Origin: Oleidesulfovibrio alaskensis DSM 16109
GTDB taxonomy: Bacteria > Desulfobacterota > Desulfovibrionia > Desulfovibrionales > Desulfovibrionaceae
DNA: 64,000 nt
Reading direction: 5' to 3'
Assembly: GCF_000482745.1 (NCBI RefSeq)
Contig: NZ_AXWQ01000006.1
Location: 62,001-126,000 of the forward strand
Part shown: piece after piece, positions 25,638 through 34,353 of the stretch
Layout: each line of letters begins with the position of its first letter
Numbering within the stretch: the stretch's first letter is position 1
Program-made: the position numbers and the translations under genes
The notes under the pieces: model-generated
Databases searched by the model: none
Told to the model about the DNA's origin: nothing
What the model saw: only the letters and a program-made list of their open reading frames with translations

Positions 25638-26555
25638 ATGCAAGCCTCGGACAAACGACACACGCTGACTGTGACAGCAGAAAACAACGGCGACCGGCTG
25701 GACGCACTGCTCGCCCTGCTTTTTCCTGAAACAGGCATACGGGCAAGGCGCCGCCTGTGGGAACACTGCACCATCACTGTAAACGGGGTTCCCCGTGCTG
25801 CGGGGTACCGCACGCAAACCGGCGATGTTATCGACATAGTGTGCCCATGCCGGAACAAAACGCAGCACATTTCTCCGGCAGCGCAGGCAGAGGTGCTCTG
25901 CCGCACGGCAGACTACGCGGCAATATTCAAGCCAGAGGGGCTGCATTCGGCGCGTATCGCCGCTTCACCGGCTCCCAGTGTGGAAGACCAGCTGGACAGC
26001 CTGTTTGCGGGCGAAACACCGCCGGTCCTCGTCAACAGGCTGGACAGACCCACCTCCGGCATGGTGCTGGCAGCCTTCGGCAGCCATGCGGCAGAAGCCT
26101 TCCGCAAATTTGAGCAGGCAGGACAGGTGGAAAAACTCTATCTGGCCGTGGTGCTGGGCCATATGAAAGCTCCTGTGGCCTGCCGCAACGAACTGAATAT
26201 GCAAAACAGACAGGTAACCACGGTTCTGCCGCACGAAGCGCAGGACCCGCTGCGGCATACCACAGTTCTGCCGCTGCGCGCACTGCCCGCAGAATCCATG
26301 GACGGCCAGAAGACAACGCTGGTACTGGCCGCCATCCACCGCGGAGCCCGTCACCAGATACGCGCCCATCTGGCTCATGCCGGACACCCCATCGCCGGAG
26401 ACTGCGTATACGGCAGCAATCCGGCGGACGGGACACTGTACCTGCATCATTTCAAGATAGATATGCCCGGCTTCAGCTGCACATGCCCGCCGCGCTGGCC
26501 CCTGTGGCCGCAATGGGCTGCGGGCACTGCCTGTGCCACCGGCCGCAAAATCTGA
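25638..26555 (+). CDS. RluA-family pseudouridine synthase
   Basis: Converts uridine to pseudouridine in rRNA or tRNA. The 305-aa protein has an S4-like N-terminal part (RLDALLALLFPETGIRARRRLWEHCTITVNGVPRAAGYRTQTGDVI) and a catalytic domain with NRLDRPTSGMVLAAFG, where the Asp of RLD is the nucleophile, and GARHQIRAHLAHAGHPIAGDCVYG. The usual HRLD is NRLD here. The exact target (RluA, C or D) cannot be called. It converges on trmJ with a minus-strand terminator between. Confidence 0.9.
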   Translation: MQASDKRHTLTVTAENNGDRLDALLALLFPETGIRARRRLWEHCTITVNGVPRAAGYRTQTGDVIDIVCPCRNKTQHISPAAQAEVLCRTADYAAIFKPEGLHSARIAASPAPSVEDQLDSLFAGETPPVLVNRLDRPTSGMVLAAFGSHAAEAFRKFEQAGQVEKLYLAVVLGHMKAPVACRNELNMQNRQVTTVLPHEAQDPLRHTTVLPLRALPAESMDGQKTTLVLAAIHRGARHQIRAHLAHAGHPIAGDCVYGSNPADGTLYLHHFKIDMPGFSCTCPPRWPLWPQWAAGTACATGRKI

Positions 26556-26575
26556 AGCACGCTCAGAATACATAC

Positions 26576-26602
26576 AAAAAATCCGGCACCGATGGTGCCG
26601 GA
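26576..26602 (-). terminator. Terminator of trmJ
   Basis: On the minus strand, TCCGGCACC-ATC-GGTGCCGGA is followed by TTTTTTG. On the plus strand there is no U run, so it serves trmJ, not the pseudouridine synthase gene. Confidence 0.85.
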
Positions 26603-26634
26603 GCCGGAAAAAATCTGTCCCGCCGCTGCGGAAC

Positions 26635-27396
26635 CTATGCTGATGCGTCGCGGTCTTCTCTTTCGGCTGCCACACGGGCAAGCCGCCTGACCTGTCTGCA
26701 TATGCCCATCAGCATATCAAATTCATGTCTGCGCAGCGAAGCTTTCTGCATAAAACGCCGCACGGGCAGCATGAAATAGTCCGGATTATCCTCGCGCAGA
26801 TAGTCAATGTCCAGCAGAGTATCCTGCAATGCCGCGAACAGGATTTCCTGCTCTTCATGCGTGACAACCCGCGAAAGTGCCCCCGCCGATTTGTGAAAAG
26901 GCCTGGCATCAGACAGCTTGAAACATTCATACAGCAGAATGAGCACAGCCTGCGCAAGGTTAAGGGAGCTTGCCTCGCTGGTAGGAATGGTCACAAGGCG
27001 CGAACAGACTTCCGTCTCCTCGTTGGTCAGGCCTCTGTCTTCACGTCCGAAAACAATGGCCACCCTGCCGCCTGCGGCCACTTCCTGCTGCACCACGGGT
27101 GCGGCTGTTTCAGGCGACAATATCTGACGCCGCCATCCGCCTGTTCTGGCAGTGGTGCCCAGAACCAGCGTATATGGTGCCAGCGCCGCGGCCAGCGTAT
27201 CTTCGTGCCGCACAGATTCCAGCACCGGCACCCCCTTGGGCGTTGCCAGCGGAACAGATTTTTCGGGGTTCCACCTTTCGGGGGCCACCACCACCAGTTC
27301 GTTTACGCCCATATTGGCGCAGGCGCGGGCCACCATACCTATATTTTCAGGAAACCGGGGCTCCACAAGCACCACGGCGACATTTTCAAGCATCAT
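26635..27396 (-). CDS. trmJ: tRNA (cytidine/uridine-2'-O-)-methyltransferase TrmJ-type (SPOUT)
   Basis: 2'-O-methylates tRNA, at position 32 in E. coli. The 253-aa protein has the SPOUT features VLVEPRFPENIGMVARACANMGVNELVVVAP, RVAIVFGREDRGLTNEETEVCSRLVTIPTSEASSLNLAQAVLILLYE, including the trefoil-knot SAM site. The C-terminal helices (about 165-253) are TrmJ-like. The GGAGGA ribosome site precedes ATGATG. Confidence 0.9.
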   Translation of the reverse strand: MMLENVAVVLVEPRFPENIGMVARACANMGVNELVVVAPERWNPEKSVPLATPKGVPVLESVRHEDTLAAALAPYTLVLGTTARTGGWRRQILSPETAAPVVQQEVAAGGRVAIVFGREDRGLTNEETEVCSRLVTIPTSEASSLNLAQAVLILLYECFKLSDARPFHKSAGALSRVVTHEEQEILFAALQDTLLDIDYLREDNPDYFMLPVRRFMQKASLRRHEFDMLMGICRQVRRLARVAAEREDRDASA

Positions 27397-27410
27397 GCGC
27401 TATCCTCCGG

Positions 27411-27449
27411 CAAAAATAAAAAGGCGCGGGCCGCACTGCCGCCCGCGCC
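27411..27449 (-). terminator. Terminator of the paaK-DUF456 unit
   Basis: On the minus strand GGCGCGGGC and GCCCGCGCC pair around a short loop and are followed by a T-rich run, just upstream of trmJ. Confidence 0.85.
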
Positions 27450-27505
27450 GTACTCATATGCGTTTCACAACCGGGACGCAACGTGCCTGCCGGCAAAGCG
27501 GCGCA

Positions 27506-28012
27506 TCAGCCCCACAGGCGCGGTATGGTCATGCTCACCATCCACACCCCCAGACCGAATTTGAGCGAAAGCCCCAGAAACCGGCCGATGAATGTCCCCA
27601 TGGCTGCCCGGCGTGCTTCGTCGCCCGAACGTCCCAGCCCCAGTTCCATGACCAGACATCCCAGATAGGCGCCTCCCAGCGCACCCAGCAGCGCACCCAG
27701 CCCCAGAAAGAACGGGGCACCCAGTATCGCACCGGCAATACCGCCGATAAATCCGCCCAGCGTTCCCCTGCCTGTGCCGCCGTAACGTCTGGCGCCCAGC
27801 ATCTGCACGCCGAATTCCAGAATTTCACCGGCCAGTGCAAGTCCGCCGATAATGATAAAGAACGTCAGATCCATGGCGGCAGCATCGGGATGCAGCCATT
27901 TCCACAGCCCGGCAATGCCCAGCACAACCCAGTTGGCAGGCAGGCCGAAAATATGCAGTCCCAGCGCAAGCACCATCACAATGATGGTCAGCACAGCCAA
28001 AGCTGTTTCCAC
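27506..28012 (-). CDS. DUF456 family membrane protein
   Basis: A 168-aa hydrophobic protein with about five membrane segments and glycine-rich runs, GGFIGGIAGAILGAPFFLGLGALLGALGGAYLG, as in DUF456 proteins of unknown function. It starts 2 nt after the ligase gene stop, so the two are one transcript. Position beside the ligase suggests no clear role. A terminator follows. Confidence 0.82.
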   Translation of the reverse strand: METALAVLTIIVMVLALGLHIFGLPANWVVLGIAGLWKWLHPDAAAMDLTFFIIIGGLALAGEILEFGVQMLGARRYGGTGRGTLGGFIGGIAGAILGAPFFLGLGALLGALGGAYLGCLVMELGLGRSGDEARRAAMGTFIGRFLGLSLKFGLGVWMVSMTIPRLWG

Positions 28013-28014
28013 TC

Positions 28015-29313
28015 TTACTCCTTGCCGCGTCTGTCTATCACGCGCACGGCTTTTCCTTCACTTTTGGGCAGCGAACCTGTCTGCACCAGATCCACGCGCG
28101 GTGTCACCAGAATCTCGTCACGCAGCTGGCGTACAATGGCTTTTTGCAATCCTGTAAGCACGCGCATGTCTTCTACAAAATACCCGTCGCGGATTTCCAC
28201 CTTCACCGTCAGCTGGTCGATGAAATCTTCACTGACCAGCTCGATGACGTAGTTTTCGCCCACTTCGGGGAAGCCCATGAGCACCTGTTCTATCTGCATG
28301 GGGTAAATGTTCACCCCTTTGATAATCATCATGTCGTCCGCACGGCCCAGAATACGGTCAATACGGCGGTGCAAACGTCCGCAGGCGCATTCGCCCGGCA
28401 GAAAACGGGTCAGGTCGCGGGTGCGGTACCGTAAAATGGGCATACCCTGACGACACAGCGTGGTCATGACCAGTTCGCCCACTTCGCCGTCGGCTACGGG
28501 TTCCAGAGTGTCCGGGTTGACTATTTCGGGGATGAAAGCGTCTTCCCACACATGCATGCCGGTCTGATGTGTGCACTCAAAGGCCACTCCCGGTCCGTTC
28601 ATTTCTGACAGACCGTAAGAATTGTAGGCTTTAAGCCCCAGCATCTGCTCGATACGCTGGCGTATTTCCTCGGTATGCGGCTCGGCCCCTATCAGTGCAA
28701 CACGGCAGGGCAGCTCGGCGCCGCTCAGGCCTTCTTCTTCCAGCGCGGCGCCCAGATACAGCGCATACGAAGGAATGATATGCAATACAGTTGTCTGAAA
28801 ATCGCGGATGAATTTAATCTGCCGTTTTGTATTGCCCGGCCCCGCGGGAATGGTGTGGCATCCCAGACGCTCCGCACCGTAGTGGATGCCCAGCCCGCCG
28901 GTGAACAACCCGTACCCCGATGTATTCTGAAATACATCATCGGGACGCACACCGACCATATACATACTGCGGGCAACCAGATCGGCCCAGGAATTCAGGT
29001 CATTCTGCGTATGGTGCACCACGGTGGGGGCCCCTGTGGTGCCGCTGGAAGCATGCAGCCGGACAAGCTGCTCGCGGGGAACAGCCACCAGCCCTGCCGG
29101 ATACTGTTCACGCAGGTCGTTTTTCGTGGTGGGCGGAACAGACCGCAGATCGTCCAGCGAGCGGATATCTGCGGGGGCTATGCCTGCCTCTTTAAGACGT
29201 GCGGCATAAAAAGGCGAACCTGAGGCTTGCTGCACGGTGTTGCGCAGCCGTACAAGCTGCACCCGCTCAATCTCTTCGCGGCTCCATGTTTCGGCTCTGT
29301 CGAAAAACTCCAT
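28015..29313 (-). CDS. Phenylacetate--CoA ligase (PaaK-like AMP-forming)
   Basis: Activates an aryl acid such as phenylacetate to its CoA thioester with ATP. The 432-aa protein has the adenylation motif LHASSGTTGAPTVVHH, the GLSEMNGPGVAFEC block, TRDLTRFLPGECACGRLHRRI and the C-terminal GRADDMMIIKGVNIYPMQIEQVL, all PaaK-like. AGGAGA precedes the ATG. In anaerobes PaaK paralogues often serve indolepyruvate/phenylacetate-type amino acid fermentation; the true substrate is not shown. Transcribed with the DUF456 gene. Confidence 0.9.
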   Translation of the reverse strand: MEFFDRAETWSREEIERVQLVRLRNTVQQASGSPFYAARLKEAGIAPADIRSLDDLRSVPPTTKNDLREQYPAGLVAVPREQLVRLHASSGTTGAPTVVHHTQNDLNSWADLVARSMYMVGVRPDDVFQNTSGYGLFTGGLGIHYGAERLGCHTIPAGPGNTKRQIKFIRDFQTTVLHIIPSYALYLGAALEEEGLSGAELPCRVALIGAEPHTEEIRQRIEQMLGLKAYNSYGLSEMNGPGVAFECTHQTGMHVWEDAFIPEIVNPDTLEPVADGEVGELVMTTLCRQGMPILRYRTRDLTRFLPGECACGRLHRRIDRILGRADDMMIIKGVNIYPMQIEQVLMGFPEVGENYVIELVSEDFIDQLTVKVEIRDGYFVEDMRVLTGLQKAIVRQLRDEILVTPRVDLVQTGSLPKSEGKAVRVIDRRGKE

Positions 29314-29468
29314 GCGATATTCTCCTGTGCGCCAGCGGGCGCGTGGCTATACGGTAACTGCCGTTACAGGCTGGGAATTGCGCGATTTTACGGCCAGTAA
29401 CGAAAATGTCAAACATTACCGCAGCCGCATACGTTGCGCGACACAGACATCAGTTGCTCTGCGCGCCC

Positions 29469-30497
29469 CTACGACAACCCGAGGCCGTGCAGCATGCCGA
29501 AGCATCCGGCAAGCATCATATCACCCGCCGGCGCGATGAACTGTCCCTGCCCCTCCAGCATGGCGCGCCGCGGCCCCAGCACAAATGTGGGGCGAAAGCT
29601 TTCCGCCTCTTCCGGAATGGTGTTGAACATGCACCCGTGGCCGCCGCAGGCGCGCACCTGTTCGTCGGGCAGCCACGCCCGCCGGAACTCCGTCAGGTCG
29701 TGCAGCAGGGCAGCCGTATCCAGCATGCCGGTATGATGCTCATACACGCCGTACACCCGTTCACGGTACACCAGAAAAGCAACCACATGGCTGTTGCCCA
29801 CGTTGACAACCGTAATACCGTGCCGGTGACTGCGCTGTGCGACCTCCGGCATGGACAAAGCCCCCAGCACGGCGGCGGCGCCGGAATCGCACACAGGTCC
29901 GCCGCCTATGGCTTTCTGCAACACCGCAAGACGCGTAAGCTCCGGCGGCACATCATGAAATATCAATGAGGCCGGGTCGCCGTCATGTTCGCGCAAAAAA
30001 CGCCGCCATAACGTGAACCGCCCTTCCCTGTTGGAGCTATCGGGAAAAAAACCATGGTCCTGAGCGGCAGCCACCACGGTATCGGGCATTTCAAGCCCCG
30101 CCATTCCCAGAAAAGCCTGCCAGAACGCCGCGTCATAATCGGACAGATGCACCGGCACATATCCGCCGGGGCATGATCCGGAAATTTCCACACCCAGCAT
30201 CTGCACCCGCGCGGGGTTGTCATGTATGGCGGCTGCCGCTTCAGGATGCGCGCACACCGCAAGACCGGCCGCAAGGTGCTTTTTGACAGCGCCGAAAAAA
30301 CCACCGCCCATGTTGCTGCCATGCAGATATACCGCACTGCCGGCCGCGGTAAGCGCCGCAAGCCTGCGCGCGACCATACGCGCAGGTGCGGGCAGCACAA
30401 ATTTCGGTCTGTTTTCCGGCTCGATGCCCGGAATGTGGTAGAGCACGTCCTGCGTTCCGCTGCCTATATCAAGACACAGCACTGTGGGGCTTCTCAT
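29469..30497 (-). CDS. DUF1786 family protein (ASKHA-like phosphate loop)
   Basis: A 342-aa protein starting at ATG 30497 with AAGGAGAAAGACAA as a perfect ribosome site; the longer frame upstream is not needed. The N-terminal CLDIGSGTQDVLY resembles an ASKHA phosphate 1 motif, and VVNVGNSHVVAFLV a phosphate 2 motif. Family members are sometimes annotated as pyruvate formate-lyase activating enzyme-like, but no CxxxCxxC radical SAM motif is present, so I do not support that name. Confidence 0.85.
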   Translation of the reverse strand: MRSPTVLCLDIGSGTQDVLYHIPGIEPENRPKFVLPAPARMVARRLAALTAAGSAVYLHGSNMGGGFFGAVKKHLAAGLAVCAHPEAAAAIHDNPARVQMLGVEISGSCPGGYVPVHLSDYDAAFWQAFLGMAGLEMPDTVVAAAQDHGFFPDSSNREGRFTLWRRFLREHDGDPASLIFHDVPPELTRLAVLQKAIGGGPVCDSGAAAVLGALSMPEVAQRSHRHGITVVNVGNSHVVAFLVYRERVYGVYEHHTGMLDTAALLHDLTEFRRAWLPDEQVRACGGHGCMFNTIPEEAESFRPTFVLGPRRAMLEGQGQFIAPAGDMMLAGCFGMLHGLGLS

Positions 30498-30696
30498 TTG
30501 TCTTTCTCCTTGGGGGGGGGTCGCATACAACAGCACGGCACAACCGCCGCAGCGAGGCATCCTAGCCGTTCGGTCCGCGCAGCGCAACGGCTCCTGCGGC
30601 CCCGCCCTGCCGGGCACCATGGTGTAAAGCCTGTATGCCCGCGGGCACCTGCCGCCATCGCAGATAAACTTTTTTCTTTTTTTCCGCAAAAAGCAC

Positions 30697-30725
30697 TTGC
30701 AAGTAACCGCAGTTCCGGCTACATA
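30697..30725 (+). promoter_or_regulatory. Promoter of tRNA-Leu(GAG)
   Basis: TTGCAA (30697-30702), 17-nt spacer and TACATA (30720-30725), about 40 nt before the tRNA. Confidence 0.65.
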
Positions 30726-30766
30726 CTGCCTCCGCGCCGACACATAAAAGGTCGCGCATTTACGGA

Positions 30767-30852
30767 GCCGAGGTGGTGGAACTGGTAGACACGCTATCTT
30801 GAGGGGGTAGTGGATTACGTCCGTGCGGGTTCGAGTCCCGCCCTCGGCACCA
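30767..30852 (+). tRNA. tRNA-Leu (anticodon GAG)
   Basis: An 86-nt class II tRNA with CCA encoded. Acceptor strands GCCGAGG and CCTCGGC pair fully; loop TTGAGGG gives anticodon GAG (reading CUC/CUU); T arm GCGGG-TTCGAGT-CCCGC. A terminator follows 3 nt later. Confidence 0.97.
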
Positions 30853-30854
30853 TG

Positions 30855-30890
30855 AAAAAAGCTTCATCCTGATACGGATGAAGCTTTTTT
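30855..30890 (+). terminator. Terminator after tRNA-Leu(GAG)
   Basis: AAAAAAGCTTCATCC and GGATGAAGCTTTTTT form a 15-bp stem with a 6-nt loop, ending in a T run. Confidence 0.93.
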
Positions 30891-31028
30891 GCTTATGCGC
30901 GCTGCCTGCGCGTATATGCAGCCGATATTCTTAATCACGCTCCGGCCGTTGCTTGCGGCATGACCATCTGATATTCTGAAAGGCCGAATGGTTATAGCAG
31001 CCTGCAACCTTTAACGGTACAAGGCGTC

Positions 31029-32657
31029 ATGGCACGCAGTCAGAGCATTGCTTCACGTATCCGTTTTTTTTCCTTTCTGCTTGTAACGCTGCCTCTTTGC
31101 GTGTCTCTGCTCACGTTTGCTGTTGTCAGCCGCATTCTGGTTGTGGGCGGTACGCACCATGACATGGTGGTGGAGCTGCAGCACCACAAACTGACCACCG
31201 AAAGATGGCTTAACGAGCAACTGCAAAGCATCACATTTTTTGCCCATACCGGCATCAGCGACCTGCACGATACAGCCGCGCTGCAACAGGCTTTGCGCGT
31301 TTTTCTTAATTACCACACATCGTTCAGTCAGGTTTTTTACGCCTCTCCCGATGGCTCTCTGCTGACAGGGCCGGAACTGCCCGTGCCGATCAATGTAGGT
31401 GACCGCGGCTACTTCCAAAAAGCCCGTCAGGGCCTGCCCGTGGTTTCTCCGGTGCTGATAAGCCGCTTTTCGCACAACCCGTCGCTTATTTTCTGCGCGC
31501 CGCTGCCTTTTGCCGACGGCCGCTTTGCAGGAGCTGTCATCGGCGTGACAGACCTGCGCACCCTTGACGAGGCCCTGCTGCGCCTGCACCGCCGCCAGAA
31601 CGATCAAAGCTTTCTGGCCACTGCCGACGGATACCTGCTGACCAGCAGACTGCAGGAAAACACCATCATCCTGCCGCGCTATAATCCGGAAGGCATTCCC
31701 GTCACGCGAACCGTACTGCCGCCCGAAGATTCGCTGAGCACACCGCATTTTTACCGCAACACTCAGGGCGTGTATGTGCTGGGCGTCAGACTGGCTTTCA
31801 AATCCGGCCAATGGCTGCTGGTGCAGGAAAGACCAGTGCGTGCCATGCTGGGCGGATACAGCTGGATAATTGCCATGACCATGGCGGGCGCTCTGGCCAC
31901 CGCAGCCCTGCTCATCCCGTTTCTGCTCAAAGCGGGCAGACGCATAACCGGCCCCATAGAAGAGATATCAACCATGTCGGAAGAGCTGACCCACGGGCAC
32001 TACGACAAGGAATGTCCCTATCTGCACACCGCCGATATGCCGCCTGAAATACGCAGACTGTACGACAACTTCTGCTTTATGGCGGAACGCGTTTCACAGC
32101 AGATGCGCGATCTGGAGCATCTTTCTTTCTGCGACACGCTGACCGGCCTGCACAACAGGCGGCATCTGGCGCACGAAGGAACCAGAACCATCACAGCCTG
32201 CACCGAAGCCGACCTGCCGTGCAGCTGTCTGATGCTCGACATTGATTTTTTTAAACAGGTCAACGATGCGTGGGGGCACGATGCGGGAGACATGGTGCTG
32301 CAGTCCGTGGCACGGACCATCTCGAACGCGGTACGCAGCAAAGACATGACCATCCGCATGGGCGGCGAAGAGTTCGCCGTCATTGCCCCTGCCACCGACA
32401 CGGCATCGGCCTTTTCACTGGCGGAACGTATCCGCAGAAATATTGAATCGACCCCCGTTCAGGCTGCCGACGATGAAATACGCATAACCATCAGCATCGG
32501 TGTGGCCGATATGGGCGGGGCACCCATCTTCGGTACCACGCAGCTGGACGACCTGCTGGCAAAAGCCGACAGGGCCTTGTATCAGGCAAAGAAAAAAGGC
32601 AGAAACAGAACAGAAATCTGGTCTGAAAAACTCATTGCTGCCGCTCCGGACGGCTGA
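31029..32657 (+). CDS. Membrane diguanylate cyclase with Cache sensor and HAMP-like linker
   Basis: Makes cyclic di-GMP from GTP. The 542-aa protein has an N-terminal membrane helix (about 17-38), a periplasmic dCache-like sensor (about 40-275), a second helix (about 280-303), a HAMP-like linker beginning RRITGPIEEISTM, and a C-terminal GGDEF domain (about 365-530). The active site is GGEEF (residue 445 onward) with a product-inhibition RxxD (RSKD) five residues before it, so enzyme activity and feedback control are likely. The ligand of the sensor is unknown. Confidence 0.93.
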   Translation: MARSQSIASRIRFFSFLLVTLPLCVSLLTFAVVSRILVVGGTHHDMVVELQHHKLTTERWLNEQLQSITFFAHTGISDLHDTAALQQALRVFLNYHTSFSQVFYASPDGSLLTGPELPVPINVGDRGYFQKARQGLPVVSPVLISRFSHNPSLIFCAPLPFADGRFAGAVIGVTDLRTLDEALLRLHRRQNDQSFLATADGYLLTSRLQENTIILPRYNPEGIPVTRTVLPPEDSLSTPHFYRNTQGVYVLGVRLAFKSGQWLLVQERPVRAMLGGYSWIIAMTMAGALATAALLIPFLLKAGRRITGPIEEISTMSEELTHGHYDKECPYLHTADMPPEIRRLYDNFCFMAERVSQQMRDLEHLSFCDTLTGLHNRRHLAHEGTRTITACTEADLPCSCLMLDIDFFKQVNDAWGHDAGDMVLQSVARTISNAVRSKDMTIRMGGEEFAVIAPATDTASAFSLAERIRRNIESTPVQAADDEIRITISIGVADMGGAPIFGTTQLDDLLAKADRALYQAKKKGRNRTEIWSEKLIAAAPDG

Positions 32658-32727
32658 CGCCGCAGCAACCCTTGACAGCGGGCAGCCGATTGGCTAATAA
32701 AAATCAATACTATTTAAGGAGAGTCTC

Positions 32728-32901
32728 ATGGAAGATAAAGTTCTGAAAGCAATGCAGGAAGCCGGCAAGCCTGTTCGTCCCGGTGAAGTTGCCGAAAAGC
32801 TGGGTGTTGACAGCAAGGAAGTTTCCAAGGCCATAAAAAACCTGAAAGATTCCGGAAAAATCCATTCCCCGAAACGATGCTACTACGCACCCGTGCAATA
32901 A
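32728..32901 (+). CDS. 57-aa winged-helix DNA-binding protein
   Basis: Small ORF with AAGGAGAGTCTC before ATG 32728. The chain MEDKVLKAMQEAGKPVRPGEV...LGVDSKEVSKAIKNLKDSGKIHSP reads as a winged-helix HTH: helix, turn (RPGEVAEKLGVD), recognition helix (KEVSKAIKNLKDSG), then a beta wing. It ends in CYYAPVQ. Alone it would be a minimal MarR/ArsR-like fold or a DNA-binding accessory protein. It follows the cyclase by 70 nt and has its own terminator. Function unknown. Confidence 0.8.
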   Translation: MEDKVLKAMQEAGKPVRPGEVAEKLGVDSKEVSKAIKNLKDSGKIHSPKRCYYAPVQ

Positions 32902-32924
32902 GCCGCGCGGGCGGATCACAGGAT

Positions 32925-32950
32925 AAAAGGCGGGCAATGACCCGCCTTTT
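32925..32950 (+). terminator. Terminator after the 57-aa protein
   Basis: AAAAGGCGGG-CAATGA-CCCGCCTTTT stem-loop. Confidence 0.88.
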
Positions 32951-33037
32951 GTCATATCAGTTCTACCTATAACAATTAGAAGCATGCATCGATTTTTTGC
33001 ATGCGACACAGTGCGGAGTGTTTTCTATACTCCGCCC

Positions 33038-33955
33038 ATGGACACACTGCACACTCCGCGCGCCAAAGGCAGCCCTTCCACTGCTGCACTCTTTGCGCCT
33101 GCGCAGCGCTCTTTCAACATCCGGACGGTCTACTCCGCAGGGTCGGGCAAAGAAAACGAAGACAGGCTGATCGCGGCGGGCAACTGCTTTGCCGTGGTGG
33201 ACGGGGCTTCCAGTCTGGACGGCTCTCTGTACGACGGTCACACCGGTGCATGGAATGCGGCCTGCTGCGTCAGCGCTGCACTGGAACGCGGCTTTGCTCT
33301 GCAGGACGAACCGTCTCTCACCGGCATCATGCAGCGGGCCAATGCATATCTGGCGCGTCAGATGGCATCATACGGTATAGATACTTCAGCACCGCAAGAC
33401 AGGCTGCGGTTGTGGTCGGCCAGTGCGGCAGCTCTGCGTCTGACAGAAAACAGCGCACAATGGGCGCAAATAGGCGACTGCCGCGTCATGTTCATAGACA
33501 CCTCAGGCCGCTGGCACATGCCCGCGCGCAACTACGACCATGACAGGCTGACCATGATACGCTGGAAACAGTTAAGCCGTGCGGGCGTCCGTGATATCCG
33601 CGCTGCGCTGCACGACCAGATTGTATCGGTACGCCGCAGCATGAACCGCACCTTCGGCGTTCTGAACGGTGAGCCGGAAATGAGCAGGTTTCTGCAGTAC
33701 GGAGAAATGTCGCTGGACGGCATAGCCCATATTCTGCTGTTCACCGACGGACTTTCGCTGCCCGAAGCCGCACCGGAGTACGGAACATCGTTCGGCGATC
33801 TGGCCCGCGCCTACCTGACCAGAGGCCTTGAGGGACTGCACCGGCATATACACGCGCTGCAGAGTCAGGACCCCGACTGCCGCATGTTTCCGCGCTTCAA
33901 ATGCCATGACGACGTGGCCGCCGTGGCGCTGACCATGCAGCAGGCCGGTACCTAG
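33038..33955 (+). CDS. PP2C-like serine/threonine protein phosphatase
   Basis: A 305-aa protein from ATG 33038 (MDTLHTPRAKG); ATG 32984 would add 18 residues and neither start has a strong ribosome site. The chain has a PP2C-like core: SAGSGKENEDRLIAAGNCFAVVDGASSL (metal-binding Asp and the VDGA block), AQIGDCRVMFID, HILLFTDGLS and a late DDVAAVAL with the last metal-binding Asp. Such phosphatases remove phosphate from Ser/Thr residues; the kinase partner is not in the window. Two inverted repeats lie in the leader. Confidence 0.85.
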   Translation: MDTLHTPRAKGSPSTAALFAPAQRSFNIRTVYSAGSGKENEDRLIAAGNCFAVVDGASSLDGSLYDGHTGAWNAACCVSAALERGFALQDEPSLTGIMQRANAYLARQMASYGIDTSAPQDRLRLWSASAAALRLTENSAQWAQIGDCRVMFIDTSGRWHMPARNYDHDRLTMIRWKQLSRAGVRDIRAALHDQIVSVRRSMNRTFGVLNGEPEMSRFLQYGEMSLDGIAHILLFTDGLSLPEAAPEYGTSFGDLARAYLTRGLEGLHRHIHALQSQDPDCRMFPRFKCHDDVAAVALTMQQAGT

Positions 33956-34270
33956 CCATGGTCCGGAGCACCGGCCGGCATGTCATTTTCATGCTGTGCA
34001 TACCGGCCTGAGCACCGGAGACAGGGCTTTGATCCTGTGGCGGCAAGCGCTGCCCGCGCATATCCCCACGCAGTCAGGCAACCGCCTGTACCCGTTCTTT
34101 TTTAGCCACCCGCCGCAGCTCCGCCTGCACCTGCTGTCATTCTGCATTCCGGCAAGACGCAAACCACACCACGACACACGGCATGCAGGACAACCAACTG
34201 CAATTCTACTGTATTTCTGACACGTACACAGCACACCGGACTGCATCACACCGTGCATGGCTGCGGTTAT
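33956..34270. other. Non-coding stretch before sodB
   Basis: No gene seen. The first part holds an imperfect stem around GGCCGG...CCGGCC (33970-34010), which may end the phosphatase transcript, but it has no T run. The rest is unremarkable. Confidence 0.5.
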
Positions 34271-34272
34271 TC

Positions 34273-34301
34273 TTGACAGCTTAGCGCACCCCGTCCATTG
34301 T
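34273..34301 (+). promoter_or_regulatory. Candidate promoter of sodB
   Basis: A perfect TTGACA (34273-34278) with 17 nt to CATTGT (34296-34301); an AT-rich stretch follows. The -10 is weak. Confidence 0.35.
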
Positions 34302-34353
34302 CATAAAATAGAAAAAGTTTTTTTCTTGTTCATCTCTGACGCCGGAGGGCATA

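Noticed and set aside
27152..28252. 366-codon plus-strand frame across trmJ, DUF456 and the ligase gene
   Set aside because: Runs over three recognised minus-strand genes and a terminator; Ser/Gln/His-rich and without a start signal.
29469..30497. Annotation of the DUF1786 gene as a radical SAM activating enzyme
   Set aside because: No CxxxCxxC cluster motif; the N-terminal motif is ASKHA-like instead.
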